The notes under the pieces: generated by a model
Told to the model about the DNA's origin: nothing
The model's input: only the letters and a program-made list of their open reading frames with translations
The model's database searches: none
Made by a program: the position numbers and the translations under genes
Source of the DNA: Kumtagia yinganensis
GTDB lineage: Bacteria > Pseudomonadota > Alphaproteobacteria > Rhizobiales > Rhizobiaceae
Assembly (NCBI RefSeq): GCF_040081985.1
Contig: NZ_JBEBMH010000028.1
Coordinates: 1-64,000, forward strand
Direction: 5' to 3'
Length of the DNA stretch: 64,000 nucleotides
Shown here: piece after piece, positions 24,477 to 33,343 of the stretch
Numbering within the stretch: the stretch's first letter is position 1
Layout: every line of letters starts with the position of its first letter

Positions 24477-24908
24477 TCAAGAGGCCTGCCGCATTTCCTT
24501 CCGTGCCACCGCCGGGCCAACGCTTTCGACCGTCAGCCGGTGAATGCGGCCATCGCGCGCCGTCCAGTCGATCGATTGCCCTTGCGAAAGGCCGATGAGC
24601 GCGACGCCGATCGGGGTGAGCACCGAGACGCGTCCAAACTCGATATCCGCCTCCGCCGGATAGACGAGCGTCACGTTGCGATCCTCGCCGGTATCGGTCG
24701 TGTAGCGCAGCGTCGAGCCCATTCGCACCATACCCTCCGGGGGATGGGCGGCATCGACGATCCTGGCGCGGTCCAGTTCAAAGAGGAGTTCCTCGGACAC
24801 GGCGGGGTTGCTGTCGGCGATCGCTCCGGCGAGCCGCGTCAGCGCATCATGGTCGGAGCGGAGAATGGTGATCGGAGGCTTGCGCCGCTTGTCGTTCTGA
24901 TTTGCCAT
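24477..24908 (-). CDS. Rnk-like nucleoside diphosphate kinase regulator
   Basis: A 143-residue protein with the Rnk layout: an N-terminal domain with PITILRSDHDALTRLAGAI and LFELDRARIVD, then the GreA-like C-terminal domain with VTLVYPAEADIEFGRVSVLTPIGVALIGLSQGQSIDW. The A-x-VLTPIG-ALIGLS-GQ motif is diagnostic for Rnk/GreA-GreB C-terminal domains, which bind the RNA polymerase secondary channel area. The start at 24908 (MANQNDKRRKPP) replaces a longer frame. Probably co-transcribed with the 23792-24340 gene, 136 bases downstream. Confidence 0.85.
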   Translation of the reverse strand: MANQNDKRRKPPITILRSDHDALTRLAGAIADSNPAVSEELLFELDRARIVDAAHPPEGMVRMGSTLRYTTDTGEDRNVTLVYPAEADIEFGRVSVLTPIGVALIGLSQGQSIDWTARDGRIHRLTVESVGPAVARKEMRQAS

Positions 24909-25313
24909 GGGAACCTCATAGCCATGCGCTCGCACGCAGCGGGCGCAGCATCTTGCGGTTGGTTGGAATGTGATTGCCGCTGTCGGTCGGATTGACGACC
25001 CCGATAACGATCCGCCCCTCGGCCGGACCGCGACGCGCCCAGGCCGGGGGTCAGTCGCCCGCGATGGGGCAGACCCTGGTCAGAAGCAGAAGGTGGCAGC
25101 CGGTGCTGTTCATGGCATCAAACGTGGCCACTCCAGCCGCGAAAGTCAATACGGACGGCTTGCCCCCCCGGATGCCGCCGATCGCGCAGCGAACCAGGCA
25201 GTGCGGGGTTCGGTTCCACTTTCGGTTCCAGGGACAGTCATGCCGTCCAAGAATCGCGCGAACGCAGCGCGGTTTGAAGGAGCGTCGAATGGACGGGCTT
25301 CTGCACGTCTCCC
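24909..25313. other. Gene-free interval between Rnk genes and the sugar operon
   Basis: About 400 bases. Open frames on the plus strand have no motif and overlap each other; nothing convincing. It marks the boundary between the stress block and the catabolic region. Confidence 0.4.
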
Positions 25314-26339
25314 TCAGAAGTCACAAGGCGCGTCCTCAGCCAGCAGCCCCTTCGCCTTCAGGTCGGACCATAGCTCCGGCGGAATGGTTTGCTTGAAACT
25401 TTCGACGTTCTGGCGGACCTGGTCCGGATGGATGGCGCCGGGAATGACAGCGGCGACCGATTTGTGCCCGAGCGGGAATTGCAGGGCGGCCGCCGCCAGC
25501 GGCACGTTGTGCGCCTTGCAGACGGCCTCGATCTTGGCGACGCGCTGCATGATTTCCGGCGTCGCGTCTGCATAGTTGTATTTCGCGCCTTCGACCGCGC
25601 CGGTCGCCAAAATCCCCGAATTGTAGACGCCGCCGATGACGATACCGACATTGCGCCGCTCGCAATAGGGCAGCTCGGCCTTCAGCGTCTCCTGTTCCAG
25701 CAGCGTATAGCGCAGCGCGACGAGGAAGAAGTCGAGATCGAGCATGTCGAGGAAGCGCGGCATCATGCCGAGCTCGTTGATGCCGGCACCGATGCCGCCA
25801 ACGAGTTTGTGCGACCGCAACTGGTCCAGCGCCCGCCAGCCGGAGGTGTAGAGCTGCGCGAGATAGGCGGAGACGTTGGCCTCCGTCTTGTGAAACCAGA
25901 AATCGAGGTCGTGGATGATCAGAAGGTCGATGCGGTTCATGCCGAGCCGCATCTGCGACTGCTCGTAGGCGCGCATGATGCCGTCATAGGAGTAGTCGTG
26001 GACATGCGCGAAACGCAGGCCGCCCACCCAGCCCGGCGCCCGGAAATTGTCGGGGTCGGCCGGCGGATAGAACCAACGGCCGACCTTGGTGGACAGTACG
26101 AACTCGCCGCGCGGCTTGTTGTCGAGCAGCCGGCCGTTGCGCATTTCGCTGAGACCGCTGCCGTAATAGGGCGCGGTGTCGAAGTAGCGGATGCCGGCGT
26201 CCCACGCCGCCGCGAGCGTGGCAGCCGCGGTCGCCTCGTCGACTCGGACGAACAGTTCGCCGAGCCCCGCGCCGCCGAAACCGAGTTGCGTGACCGACAC
26301 GCCCGATTTGCCGAGGACGCGCTTTTGCGTGGGTTCCAT
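25314..26339 (-). CDS. Aldo-keto reductase (aldose 1-dehydrogenase-like)
   Basis: A 341-residue TIM-barrel AKR. The NAD(P)H tetrad is seen as Asp in YFDTAPYYGSG (with the Tyr beside it), Lys in STKVGRWF and His in LLIIHDLDFW. LPYCERRNVGIVIGGVYNSG and FPLGHKSVAAVIPG are typical of the D-threo-aldose (L-fucose) 1-dehydrogenase / pyridoxal 4-dehydrogenase branch. It would oxidise a sugar at C1 to a lactone. It is last in the minus-strand cluster after the ABC transporter genes. Substrate uncertain. Confidence 0.85.
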   Translation of the reverse strand: MEPTQKRVLGKSGVSVTQLGFGGAGLGELFVRVDEATAAATLAAAWDAGIRYFDTAPYYGSGLSEMRNGRLLDNKPRGEFVLSTKVGRWFYPPADPDNFRAPGWVGGLRFAHVHDYSYDGIMRAYEQSQMRLGMNRIDLLIIHDLDFWFHKTEANVSAYLAQLYTSGWRALDQLRSHKLVGGIGAGINELGMMPRFLDMLDLDFFLVALRYTLLEQETLKAELPYCERRNVGIVIGGVYNSGILATGAVEGAKYNYADATPEIMQRVAKIEAVCKAHNVPLAAAALQFPLGHKSVAAVIPGAIHPDQVRQNVESFKQTIPPELWSDLKAKGLLAEDAPCDF

Positions 26340-26364
26340 CAAAAGGTCTCCGTTTCTGTGGCCG

Positions 26365-27462
26365 TCAGGAGCGGCGCGAAATGCGGCGCTGCAAGGCTTC
26401 GAGCAGCACGGCGGCGAGGATGATCGCTCCGGTCGCAAAACCCTGCCAGAAAATCTCGATGCGCGCCAAATTCAGGAAATTGCGGGTCAGCGCGATGATG
26501 ACGACGCCGATCACGGTGCGCAGCACGCGCCCCTGGCCGCCGGACAGGCTGGTGCCGCCGATGACGACGGCGGCGATGACCTCGAACTCCAGGCCCTCGC
26601 CGGTATTGGGCGAGACGGCGCCGAGCCGCGAGATGCTGACCAGCCCGCCGAGCGAGGCGGTGAAGCCGACGATCATCAGGCAGATGATTTTCACCCGGTC
26701 GGCGCGTATGCCGGAGAGCATGGCGACGGTGCGGTTCGAGCCGACCGCGTAGACGCGCTTGCCGAACGAGGTGCGCTCCATCAGGAACCACGCCGCCGCG
26801 TAGACGACGACCGCCACCCACACGATGTTCTGCACGGGCAGCCAGACGAACAGATCGCCAAGCGAGCCGGACTCCAGCAGCCCGCTGAAATTGAAAGGCA
26901 GCGGAATCTGCACCCAGCGGCCCTGGCCAAAAGCCCGGATGACATTGGGAATGTCGGGTATCGGCTGGCCCTGGGTGACAACCAGGGTGAGGCTGCGCGC
27001 CATCATCAGCGTGCCCAGCGTGACGATGAAGGACGGGATCAGTGCCTTGGTGACGATCAGGCCGGCGAAGAACCCGATCACCGGACCGATGAGCAGCGGA
27101 ACCGTCAGCCCCAGCACGATGATCCACCAGACCTGATCGTCCGCCGTCGGCACCGGAAACCAGCGCACCATCAGCCAGCCGGCGACCGCCGCCGACAGGC
27201 CGACCACCGAGCCGACACCGACGTCGAACTCGCCGGCGATCATCACGATCGTCATGCCGGCCGCGACGATCAGCATCACCGTCATCTGGCCGAGCAGATT
27301 GCCGATGTTGACGGGCGACAGGAAACGGTCGTTGGCGATCTGCATGAGGATGATCAGCGCCAAAAGCACGCCCAGCGCCTGGATCAGGCTGTAGGAGCGT
27401 TTCAGCCGGCTCATCAGCCGGCTCGGTTCGAGCGCCGGCGGAGGGGAGGTGACGCTCGTCAT
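26365..27462 (-). CDS. Ribose-type ABC transporter permease
   Basis: A 365-residue BPD_transp_2 (RbsC family) permease with about 10 hydrophobic helices. It has MTIVMIAGEFDVGVGSVVGLSAAVAG, LIPSFIVTLGTLMMARSL, the cytoplasmic YAVGSNRTVAMLSGI coupling region and VIAAVVIGGTSLSGGQGRVL. It forms the membrane channel for a sugar imported from the periplasm. The start at 27462 overlaps the ATPase stop (ATGA), showing translational coupling. The long frame extending to 27741 is a shadow of the ATPase gene. Confidence 0.93.
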   Translation of the reverse strand: MTSVTSPPPALEPSRLMSRLKRSYSLIQALGVLLALIILMQIANDRFLSPVNIGNLLGQMTVMLIVAAGMTIVMIAGEFDVGVGSVVGLSAAVAGWLMVRWFPVPTADDQVWWIIVLGLTVPLLIGPVIGFFAGLIVTKALIPSFIVTLGTLMMARSLTLVVTQGQPIPDIPNVIRAFGQGRWVQIPLPFNFSGLLESGSLGDLFVWLPVQNIVWVAVVVYAAAWFLMERTSFGKRVYAVGSNRTVAMLSGIRADRVKIICLMIVGFTASLGGLVSISRLGAVSPNTGEGLEFEVIAAVVIGGTSLSGGQGRVLRTVIGVVIIALTRNFLNLARIEIFWQGFATGAIILAAVLLEALQRRISRRS

Positions 27463-29063
27463 GCTGGAACCGCCAGTTCTTCTCCGCAGGCCGCGGCGTG
27501 CAGGATGGATTCGCGCCGGATCGCCGCGCCCGTAAGTTCCGTGACCAGTTGGCCGCGGAACATCACCAGCACCCGGTCGCACAGCGTCACCAGTTCTTCC
27601 AGTTCGGTGGTGATCAGCACGATGCCGACGCCGGCGGCTGCGATCTCGTCGATGATGGCCCTGATTTCCGCCTTGGCGCCGACATCGATGCCGATGGTCG
27701 GGTCCTCCATGACGAACACCTTCGGCCGGGTCTCCAGCCATTTGGCGAACAGCACCTTCTGCTGGTTGCCGCCGGAAAGCTGCGAGGCAAGCGCCTCGGG
27801 ACCGGGCGCGCGGATGTGCAGCCGCGTAATGTTGCGCGTCGTCGCCTCGGTCATCGCCGAGCCGTCGAGGCGTCCCGCCGCGCCGGTGAAACGCGACAGG
27901 ATCGGCAGGCAGATGTTCTCTTTCAGGGTGAAATCGAGAAGCAGGCCCTCGCGCCGGCGGTCGCCGGTGATCAGGGCAAGTCCCGCCTTCAGCGATGCCG
28001 CCGGGTCGCGCGGCGGGACCGTTTTTCCGTCGAGGATGACACGCCCGCCGAGCCGGCCGCTTGCGTCGGCGCCAAAAATCGCCTTGGCAAGTTCGCCGAG
28101 CCCAGAACCGGCCAGCCCGGTTACGCCCAGCACCTCGCCGTGTCCAAGCTCGAAGCTGATCGCGTCGAGTCGGCCGGGGATGCTCAAATCCTCGACGCGC
28201 ATCAGCGGACTGGATTCTTTCGCCCGGGACGGTGTCGCTTCCGCGCGCCGATGCGTCTCGACGTGCCGTCCGACCATGGCCGTCACAACCTGGGCCAGAT
28301 TGGTTTCCGCCACCGGGCCGTCGGCCACCACTTCGCCGTCGCGCATGACGGTGAGGTCGTCGCAGACGGCGAATATCTCGTTGAGATAATGCGAGATCAG
28401 CACAACCCCGACGCCGCTTTCGGCGAGGCGGCGGATCAGACGAAGCGCGACCTGCACCTCGGATTCGGTGAGCGAGGATGTCGGTTCGTCGAGGATCAGG
28501 ATTTTCGGATCGAGCGACACGCCCTTGACGATCTGCACCATCTTCTTGAGGTCGTTGGGCAGTTCCGAGACGACCGCGTCGGGCTCGACGTCGATCTCGT
28601 AGAGGCGCAGCAGTTGCGACACTTTTTCGGCCATCGCGCGTCGCCGGATGATGCCAAAACCGTAGGTCGGCTCGTTGTTCAGCAGCAGGTTTTCCGCCAC
28701 CGTCATCGTCTGGACGAGGTTGATGTCCTGGTGGACGGTGACGATACGGCGGGCGAGCGCGTCGTCGGCGCCCGAAAAATGCATCGGAGCGCCTTCGAGT
28801 TCGAACGTCCCGGCGTCCGGCGCGTAGACGCCTGCGATGATCTTGACCAGCGTCGACTTGCCGGCACCGTTCTCGCCGACGAGACCGCGCACGCGGCCCG
28901 CGGCGATCGCGAAATCGACGCCGCGCAACGCCCTGACGGCGGCGAAACTCTTCACCAGCCCGCGGCAGCGCAACAACTCGGTCGCCGGCAGATGCGCTCC
29001 AGAGGCTCGAAGTTCGGCTCGGTCGGTCGATGCTTGCACGGCTTGGTCCGGAGTCTTTGGCAC
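27459..29063 (-). CDS. Ribose-type ABC transporter ATPase (two ATPase domains)
   Basis: A 534-residue RbsA-like ATPase with two ABC modules in tandem. The first has GLVGENGAGKSTLVKIIAG (Walker A), SELPNDLKKMVQIVKGVSLDPKILILDEPTSSL (a degenerate signature and Walker B); the second has LGVTGLAGSGLGELAKAIFG, SGGNQQKVLFAKWLETRPKVFVMEDPT and LITTELEEL. The second half has a degenerate Walker A as usual for RbsA. It powers import together with the permease and the binding protein. First ATG used; the N-terminal 30 residues are not conserved, so the real start may be slightly downstream. Confidence 0.92.
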   Translation of the reverse strand: MPKTPDQAVQASTDRAELRASGAHLPATELLRCRGLVKSFAAVRALRGVDFAIAAGRVRGLVGENGAGKSTLVKIIAGVYAPDAGTFELEGAPMHFSGADDALARRIVTVHQDINLVQTMTVAENLLLNNEPTYGFGIIRRRAMAEKVSQLLRLYEIDVEPDAVVSELPNDLKKMVQIVKGVSLDPKILILDEPTSSLTESEVQVALRLIRRLAESGVGVVLISHYLNEIFAVCDDLTVMRDGEVVADGPVAETNLAQVVTAMVGRHVETHRRAEATPSRAKESSPLMRVEDLSIPGRLDAISFELGHGEVLGVTGLAGSGLGELAKAIFGADASGRLGGRVILDGKTVPPRDPAASLKAGLALITGDRRREGLLLDFTLKENICLPILSRFTGAAGRLDGSAMTEATTRNITRLHIRAPGPEALASQLSGGNQQKVLFAKWLETRPKVFVMEDPTIGIDVGAKAEIRAIIDEIAAAGVGIVLITTELEELVTLCDRVLVMFRGQLVTELTGAAIRRESILHAAACGEELAVPA

Positions 29064-29107
29064 AAGCGGCCGGAACCCTCGCGGATTCCGGCCGGCATGG
29101 CGTGGCG

Positions 29108-30064
29108 TTATTTTCCGGTCACCTGGGGATCTTCGGCGAACTCGGCCGCGTTGTCCTTCGTCAGCAGTTTTGTGCCGAGACCGACGTCGTGCGGAACCTC
29201 GCCGCCGCCGAGCTTGGTCAGCACGATGTTCATGCCTTCGTAGCCCATCTTGTAGGGGTCCTGCACGACCAGCGCGTCGATCTTGCCGTCCTGCACCATC
29301 TTGTAGGAGACCGGATCGAGGTCGAAGCCGATCAGCTTGACTTCGCCCGCTTTCTTGGCCTGCTCCAGCGCCTGATAGGCACCCTGGATGACGAGCTGGT
29401 TGAAGGCGAAAGCGCCCTTCACGTCGGGTTCGGAGACGAGCAGGTCCTCCATCGACTGCCGTCCAGCGTCGAGCGTCAGGAACGCCACCGGCTGCTCCGG
29501 CAGGACCTCGAGACCAAGTTCCTTGGCGCGTTCCTCAAAACCTCTCTGCCGCGTCTGGCCGTTGTCGTTGGTCGGCGCATGGTCGAGCGTCACCACCTTC
29601 GATCCCTTGGGAAGCAGCGTCGCCATGTAGTCGGCTGCCTGCTGCCCGCCCTTGTAGTTGTCGGTGATGATCAGGCTTTCATATTTGCCCGAACGGATGC
29701 CGATGTCGGTGATCACTACCGGGATATTCTGGGCATTGAAGGTGTTCTTGATCGGCTCGGCCACCATCACGCTGTCGCCGGGGAAGATCAGCACGCCGTC
29801 GATGCCCTGCGCGTTCAGATCCTCGAGGTCGGATACCTGCTTGGCCTTGTCCGTATCGCCGCCATTGGTGACGATGAGGTCGACATTGACGCCCTTGGCC
29901 TTCCACTCCTCGGCCGATTTCTTGGCGCCGTTCACCATCGTCACGAGGAACGGATTGGTGCCCCAGAACACGGAATAGCCGATCTTGTAGTCCTCCGCCG
30001 AAGCGGCTGATGTGGCCAACGCCACCGCGAGAGCGGCAGACGCGGCCCATTTGAGCATGCGCAT
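29108..30064 (-). CDS. Periplasmic sugar-binding protein (RbsB-type)
   Basis: A 318-residue protein with a Sec signal peptide (MRMLKWAASAALAVALATSAASA, cleavage near 23) and the two-lobed Peripla_BP_4 fold: YKIGYSVFWGTNPFLVTMVNGA, VDLIVTNGGDTDKAKQVSDLEDL, GIDGVLIFPGDS, VVTLDHAP and GFDLDPVSYKMVQDGKIDALVVQDPYKMGY. It delivers a sugar, probably furanose or pyranose, to the permease. A strong GGGAGGAG precedes the ATG at 30064. A palindrome lies about 125 bases upstream, a likely operator. The ligand cannot be read from the sequence. Confidence 0.93.
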   Translation of the reverse strand: MRMLKWAASAALAVALATSAASAEDYKIGYSVFWGTNPFLVTMVNGAKKSAEEWKAKGVNVDLIVTNGGDTDKAKQVSDLEDLNAQGIDGVLIFPGDSVMVAEPIKNTFNAQNIPVVITDIGIRSGKYESLIITDNYKGGQQAADYMATLLPKGSKVVTLDHAPTNDNGQTRQRGFEERAKELGLEVLPEQPVAFLTLDAGRQSMEDLLVSEPDVKGAFAFNQLVIQGAYQALEQAKKAGEVKLIGFDLDPVSYKMVQDGKIDALVVQDPYKMGYEGMNIVLTKLGGGEVPHDVGLGTKLLTKDNAAEFAEDPQVTGK

Positions 30065-30495
30065 GAAAACTCCTCCCTGTTGGCCTGCAAGATCCCGCCG
30101 AAATCGGTCGGGCCGGTATTATTCGAGCTCGGAGCCAAGTCCTCCCGACTTTGATGGCTCGCTCGTACCTCCCAGAATGCACGGCTTGTGAAATGATATC
30201 GTTTCAATAAATGTTGTCAACCGAACATTGGACACTCGGGTCGATGAAGTGTTTCGTTATAATAAGTAATTGAAATTAATAAGAAGATTTCGCTTTCTAG
30301 GCTATTTCAGGGGTTTGGATCGTTTCCAACATGATCGGCCTTTTTTCGGCGCGCCGACGCTTGTGGATGGACGTCATTCGCGAAGCGCTATTCGGGAAGG
30401 CGGCGCGCCAACATGGAACGCGAAAAGGCTTCCGGTCCAACCGACCGGCGCGCGATATGACGATGTGATCGGGGTCGCCGCGGCCGCGTGGATCT
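30065..30495. other. Promoter region of the sugar operon; no gene
   Basis: About 430 bases upstream of the binding-protein gene, AT-rich around 30185-30290, containing the palindrome at 30189-30206. No protein-coding frame with a good start. Confidence 0.5.
30189..30206. promoter_or_regulatory. Palindromic operator candidate upstream of the RbsB-type gene
   Basis: TGAAATGATATCGTTTCA: arms TGAAA/TTTCA around a GATATC centre, with one asymmetric pair. It lies 125 bases upstream of the start at 30064. The size suits a dimeric regulator (LacI, GntR or IclR families). No such regulator gene is close by. Confidence 0.55.
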
Positions 30496-31608
30496 CTACC
30501 GGCTTGCCGACAAGTCGAGGAACGGCACGCCAAGCAATTCCGGCAAGACGTCGATGCCGAGGCCGAAACCGTCCGGAATGCCCATTCGGCTCCCGTTTAC
30601 AGGCGGCGCGTTCGACGCGGTCCGCACTGTCACCCATTCATGGAAGGCGATGGCGTGCAGGCGCCGCTCCTCCGGCGTCGACAGCGAAAGATGCGCCATC
30701 GCCGCCGTGTCGATCTCGGCGCCGCCCGTATCCTCGACCGTGACCATCAGGCCGAGATCGACCGCGAGGTCGCGCAACTGCCGCGTGCGCGACACGCCGC
30801 CCAGCCGGGAGATTTTCAGCGTGACGCCGTCGGCCGCGCCGGTGCGCTGGATTTCCAGCAGGTCTTGCAGCGACTGCACGGACTCGTCCAGCACCATGGG
30901 TTTGGCAAATATGCGCCTGACCGAGAGACATTCTTCGATCGTCCCGCAGGGCTGTTCGAACGCATAGTCGATCTGCCGTGTCGCATCGGCGAACTGCCGC
31001 GCCTGGAAAGGTGTCCAGCCCGCGTTCGCGTCGCAGAAGATCACTGTTCCCACCGGCACCGCCGCCGCGACCGCCACGACCCGTTCGATATCGCCGTGAA
31101 CATCGCCGCCGACCTTCACCTGGATGCGCCTGAAGCCGTCGGCGATGATCCGTCTCGCATGGTCGGCCATCGATGCGGCCGTGCCATGCGTGACCACCTT
31201 GTAGAGTTCGGCGGTGTCGCTCTCGCGCCCGCCGAGCATGGTCACCAGCGGCATCCCGGCGCTACGCGCCGCGAGGTCGCAGCAGGCCATGTCGAGCGCC
31301 GACTTCACATAGGGGTGGCCCTTGAACACCGTATCCATCAGCCGGCCGATCTGCGCCAGGGCGCGCGGGTCCTGACCCAGCAGATGCGGCGCGATTTCCG
31401 CCACGCCGGCCTCGGCGCCGGCCGCGAAGGCGGCGGAATAGAACGTTCCGAGCGGCGCCATCTCGCCCCAGCCGGTGACGCCGTCGTCGGATGTGATCGA
31501 CACGATGACGGAATCGAAAGAGTCCGCGTGCCGCCCCTTCGACATCCGGTAAGGCCCGGCGACGAAAGGCTGCAGCATACGCCAGGCATTGATCGCACTG
31601 ATCTTCAT
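30496..31608 (-). CDS. Enolase-superfamily enzyme (mandelate racemase/muconate lactonizing type)
   Basis: A 370-residue protein with the capping domain (about 1-125) and a TIM barrel. Metal ligands are Asp193 (FCDANAGW), Glu219 (FEQPCG) and Asp241/Glu242 (VLDESV); acid/base Lys165 sits in RRIQVKVGGD and Lys265 in GVTLKISRLGG. The Q-x-K motif and the LKISR-GG loop resemble hydroxyproline-betaine epimerase and cis-3-hydroxyproline dehydratase relatives, so the substrate may be an amino-acid or sugar-acid derivative. The start is at 31608 (MKISAINAW) with GGAGACGG upstream. It is oriented with the ABC genes but separated by about 430 bases; joint function is inferred. Confidence 0.88.
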   Translation of the reverse strand: MKISAINAWRMLQPFVAGPYRMSKGRHADSFDSVIVSITSDDGVTGWGEMAPLGTFYSAAFAAGAEAGVAEIAPHLLGQDPRALAQIGRLMDTVFKGHPYVKSALDMACCDLAARSAGMPLVTMLGGRESDTAELYKVVTHGTAASMADHARRIIADGFRRIQVKVGGDVHGDIERVVAVAAAVPVGTVIFCDANAGWTPFQARQFADATRQIDYAFEQPCGTIEECLSVRRIFAKPMVLDESVQSLQDLLEIQRTGAADGVTLKISRLGGVSRTRQLRDLAVDLGLMVTVEDTGGAEIDTAAMAHLSLSTPEERRLHAIAFHEWVTVRTASNAPPVNGSRMGIPDGFGLGIDVLPELLGVPFLDLSASR

Positions 31609-31963
31609 CGGCGCGCCGTCTCCGTTCGTTCTCTGCAATCGGTCAAACTGCTTCTAGCGGGAAACAGCAAGGGCCGATAGGCGATGAAGGATCGGTCGGC
31701 GCGGAGTTTCGAGGCCTCAGCAGACCGAGTGTGCCGTTAGGCTCCGGGAGCGGGGCCGAGCATGGGCGGCCGCGGCACGATGGGCACCTCGAATGCGGAA
31801 GCACGTTCATATGCCCCCAAGAACTGCGGCGAAAGCGCCGCTGTGGTGACGCCTAACCCCGGCTGCTCTTCTATATCCTTGCCGTCCATCCCGATCTTCG
31901 TTAATCGCCGGTGGTCAATTTTCATCTCGCGGGCATTGCGAAGAGACCTCTGGGGGCGGGGCA
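31609..31963. other. Interval between enolase-family gene and methyltransferase
   Basis: About 350 bases. It includes one possible small minus-strand gene (31737-31925) listed separately; otherwise nothing recognisable. Confidence 0.4.
31737..31925 (-). CDS. Possible small hypothetical protein (62 aa)
   Basis: ATG at 31925 encodes MKIDHRRLTKIGMDGKDIEE, then PGLGVTTAALSPQFLGAYERA and a Pro-rich tail PPMLGPAPGA. The amino-acid composition looks protein-like, but the ribosome binding site is weak and no family is known, so this is a candidate only. Confidence 0.3.
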   Translation of the reverse strand: MKIDHRRLTKIGMDGKDIEEQPGLGVTTAALSPQFLGAYERASAFEVPIVPRPPMLGPAPGA

Positions 31964-32722
31964 TTGAGTACCGGCGAAATCGCCAGAGAGCCAAACGCGG
32001 ATGCTGAGTGGCCGGCGCAGAAATCGACATATAGCTTCCCCCGCCGCAACGACCGCACCTTTGAACGGATCGTTTCCATTTTGGCGGCTGGTAATTCGAA
32101 CCGGTTGAAGTTGCTCTCGTTCGGATGCTCCAAGGGCATCGAGCCGTTGGACCTCAAGCGGCTTGCGCCTTCCGCCGAGGTTTACGGATGCGACGTGGAT
32201 GCCGACGCTTTGGAGATCGCGCGCGGAGAGTGCGCGGAAGCCGGAATCCATATTTTCGAAAGTTCCCGCGATGCCATTCTGCGCCTCGGCCCTTTCGATG
32301 CGATCGTCGCGATGAATGTTCTTGTCGATTGGCCGGCGATCCACACGCGCGACAGGATCGACCACATCTACCCGTTCAGGCGGTTCAATGATTCCGTTTC
32401 GACAATGTTCGATGCGCTGACCGTCGGCGGCTATATGGCGATTTATAACACCTGTTATCTCGTCGAGCAGACGACTGTCGCCGGCAAGCTGCATCCCGTC
32501 CATCACACGATGCCGAGACGAAACGGATGGCTCGACAAATATGACCGTTTCGGCCAGCGGATCGCGGTCGCCGTAGACGCCAAGGGCACGCCAATCGACA
32601 AGGATTGGCGGAAATACATGAACGGCAATTCCTATTACCCCAAGGTGCTGGAATGCAAATTCCTGCCCAAGGATACGCCCGCGGATTGCAAGACCATCAT
32701 TTGGCAGAAACTCACCGACTGA
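31964..32722 (+). CDS. Class I SAM-dependent methyltransferase-like protein
   Basis: About 252 residues. A Rossmann-like SAM fold is suggested by LKLLSFGCSKGIEPLDLKRLAP (motif I, G-x-G replaced by G-C-S-K-G), then VYGCDVDADALEIARGECAEAG (motif II acidic residue), FDAIVAMNVLVDW (motif IV) and MFDALTVGGYMAIYNTCYL. The GCS-KGIEP loop resembles CheR/SAM small-molecule methyltransferases. The start is a TTG at 31964 and is uncertain. Substrate unknown. It is monocistronic on the plus strand, flanked by minus-strand genes. Confidence 0.75.
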   Translation: MSTGEIAREPNADAEWPAQKSTYSFPRRNDRTFERIVSILAAGNSNRLKLLSFGCSKGIEPLDLKRLAPSAEVYGCDVDADALEIARGECAEAGIHIFESSRDAILRLGPFDAIVAMNVLVDWPAIHTRDRIDHIYPFRRFNDSVSTMFDALTVGGYMAIYNTCYLVEQTTVAGKLHPVHHTMPRRNGWLDKYDRFGQRIAVAVDAKGTPIDKDWRKYMNGNSYYPKVLECKFLPKDTPADCKTIIWQKLTD

Positions 32723-32802
32723 ACCAAGTGTTCAAGGTAACCGCCACGCGGCGGATCAATCGCGTACGGCGTTCATCCATTCTCGCCCGGCCAAGCCGTT
32801 TC

Positions 32803-33321
32803 TCACCTATGAATGGGATCGATCCACAGCACCTCCTCGGGCGCCTCCATCGGTTCGATGTCGAGATTGACGACTACCGGGTCCTGGCCTGAGCGAACCA
32901 ACACACATTCCAGCGTTTCGTCGCGGCTGGCGTTGATCTCCTGGTGCGGCACATAGGGCGGCACGAAGATGAAGTCGCCGGGGCCGGCCTCCGCGACATA
33001 TTCAAGGTTCTCACCCCAGCGCATACGCGCCTTGCCCTTTACGACATAGATGATGCTTTCGAGGTCGCCATGGTGATGGGCGCCGGTCTTGGCGTTGGCG
33101 TGGATGGTCACCGTGCCGGCCCAGATCTTTTCGGCACCCGCCCGTGCCTTGCTGATCGCCGTGGCGCGGTTCATGCCGGGCGTCTGCGCCGTGTTGGGGT
33201 CGAGCGAGTTGCCGGGGATGACCTTCACCCCGTGCTCGCGCCAGTCGACCGGAGCATGGCTTTGCTCGTGTTCATGCTCGTGGTCGTGATGATGGCCGTG
33301 GTGGCTGTGATCTTTGCTCAC
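32803..33321 (-). CDS. Cupin with histidine-rich N-terminus
   Basis: A 172-residue protein beginning at a GTG (33321) with AGGTGAG upstream. The first 22 residues hold ten His (SHHGHHHDHEHEHE), a likely Zn/Ni/Co binding tail. The cupin barrel follows, with TGAHHHGDLESIIYVVKGKARMRWGE (motif 1 metal residues) and PGDFIFVPPYVPHQEIN (motif 2). It may be a metal-dependent dioxygenase, an isomerase or a metal-responsive storage protein. The AhpC/TSA-like gene lies 22 bases upstream, so the two form an operon. Confidence 0.85.
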   Translation of the reverse strand: MSKDHSHHGHHHDHEHEHEQSHAPVDWREHGVKVIPGNSLDPNTAQTPGMNRATAISKARAGAEKIWAGTVTIHANAKTGAHHHGDLESIIYVVKGKARMRWGENLEYVAEAGPGDFIFVPPYVPHQEINASRDETLECVLVRSGQDPVVVNLDIEPMEAPEEVLWIDPIHR

Positions 33322-33343
33322 GTTCGTCTCACCTATTTCCAGT

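Noticed and set aside
26191..28389. 732-codon plus-strand frame opposite the sugar ABC genes
   Set aside because: Low-complexity His/Asp/Arg-rich translation, typical of an antisense shadow; the minus-strand RbsA/RbsC genes are certain.
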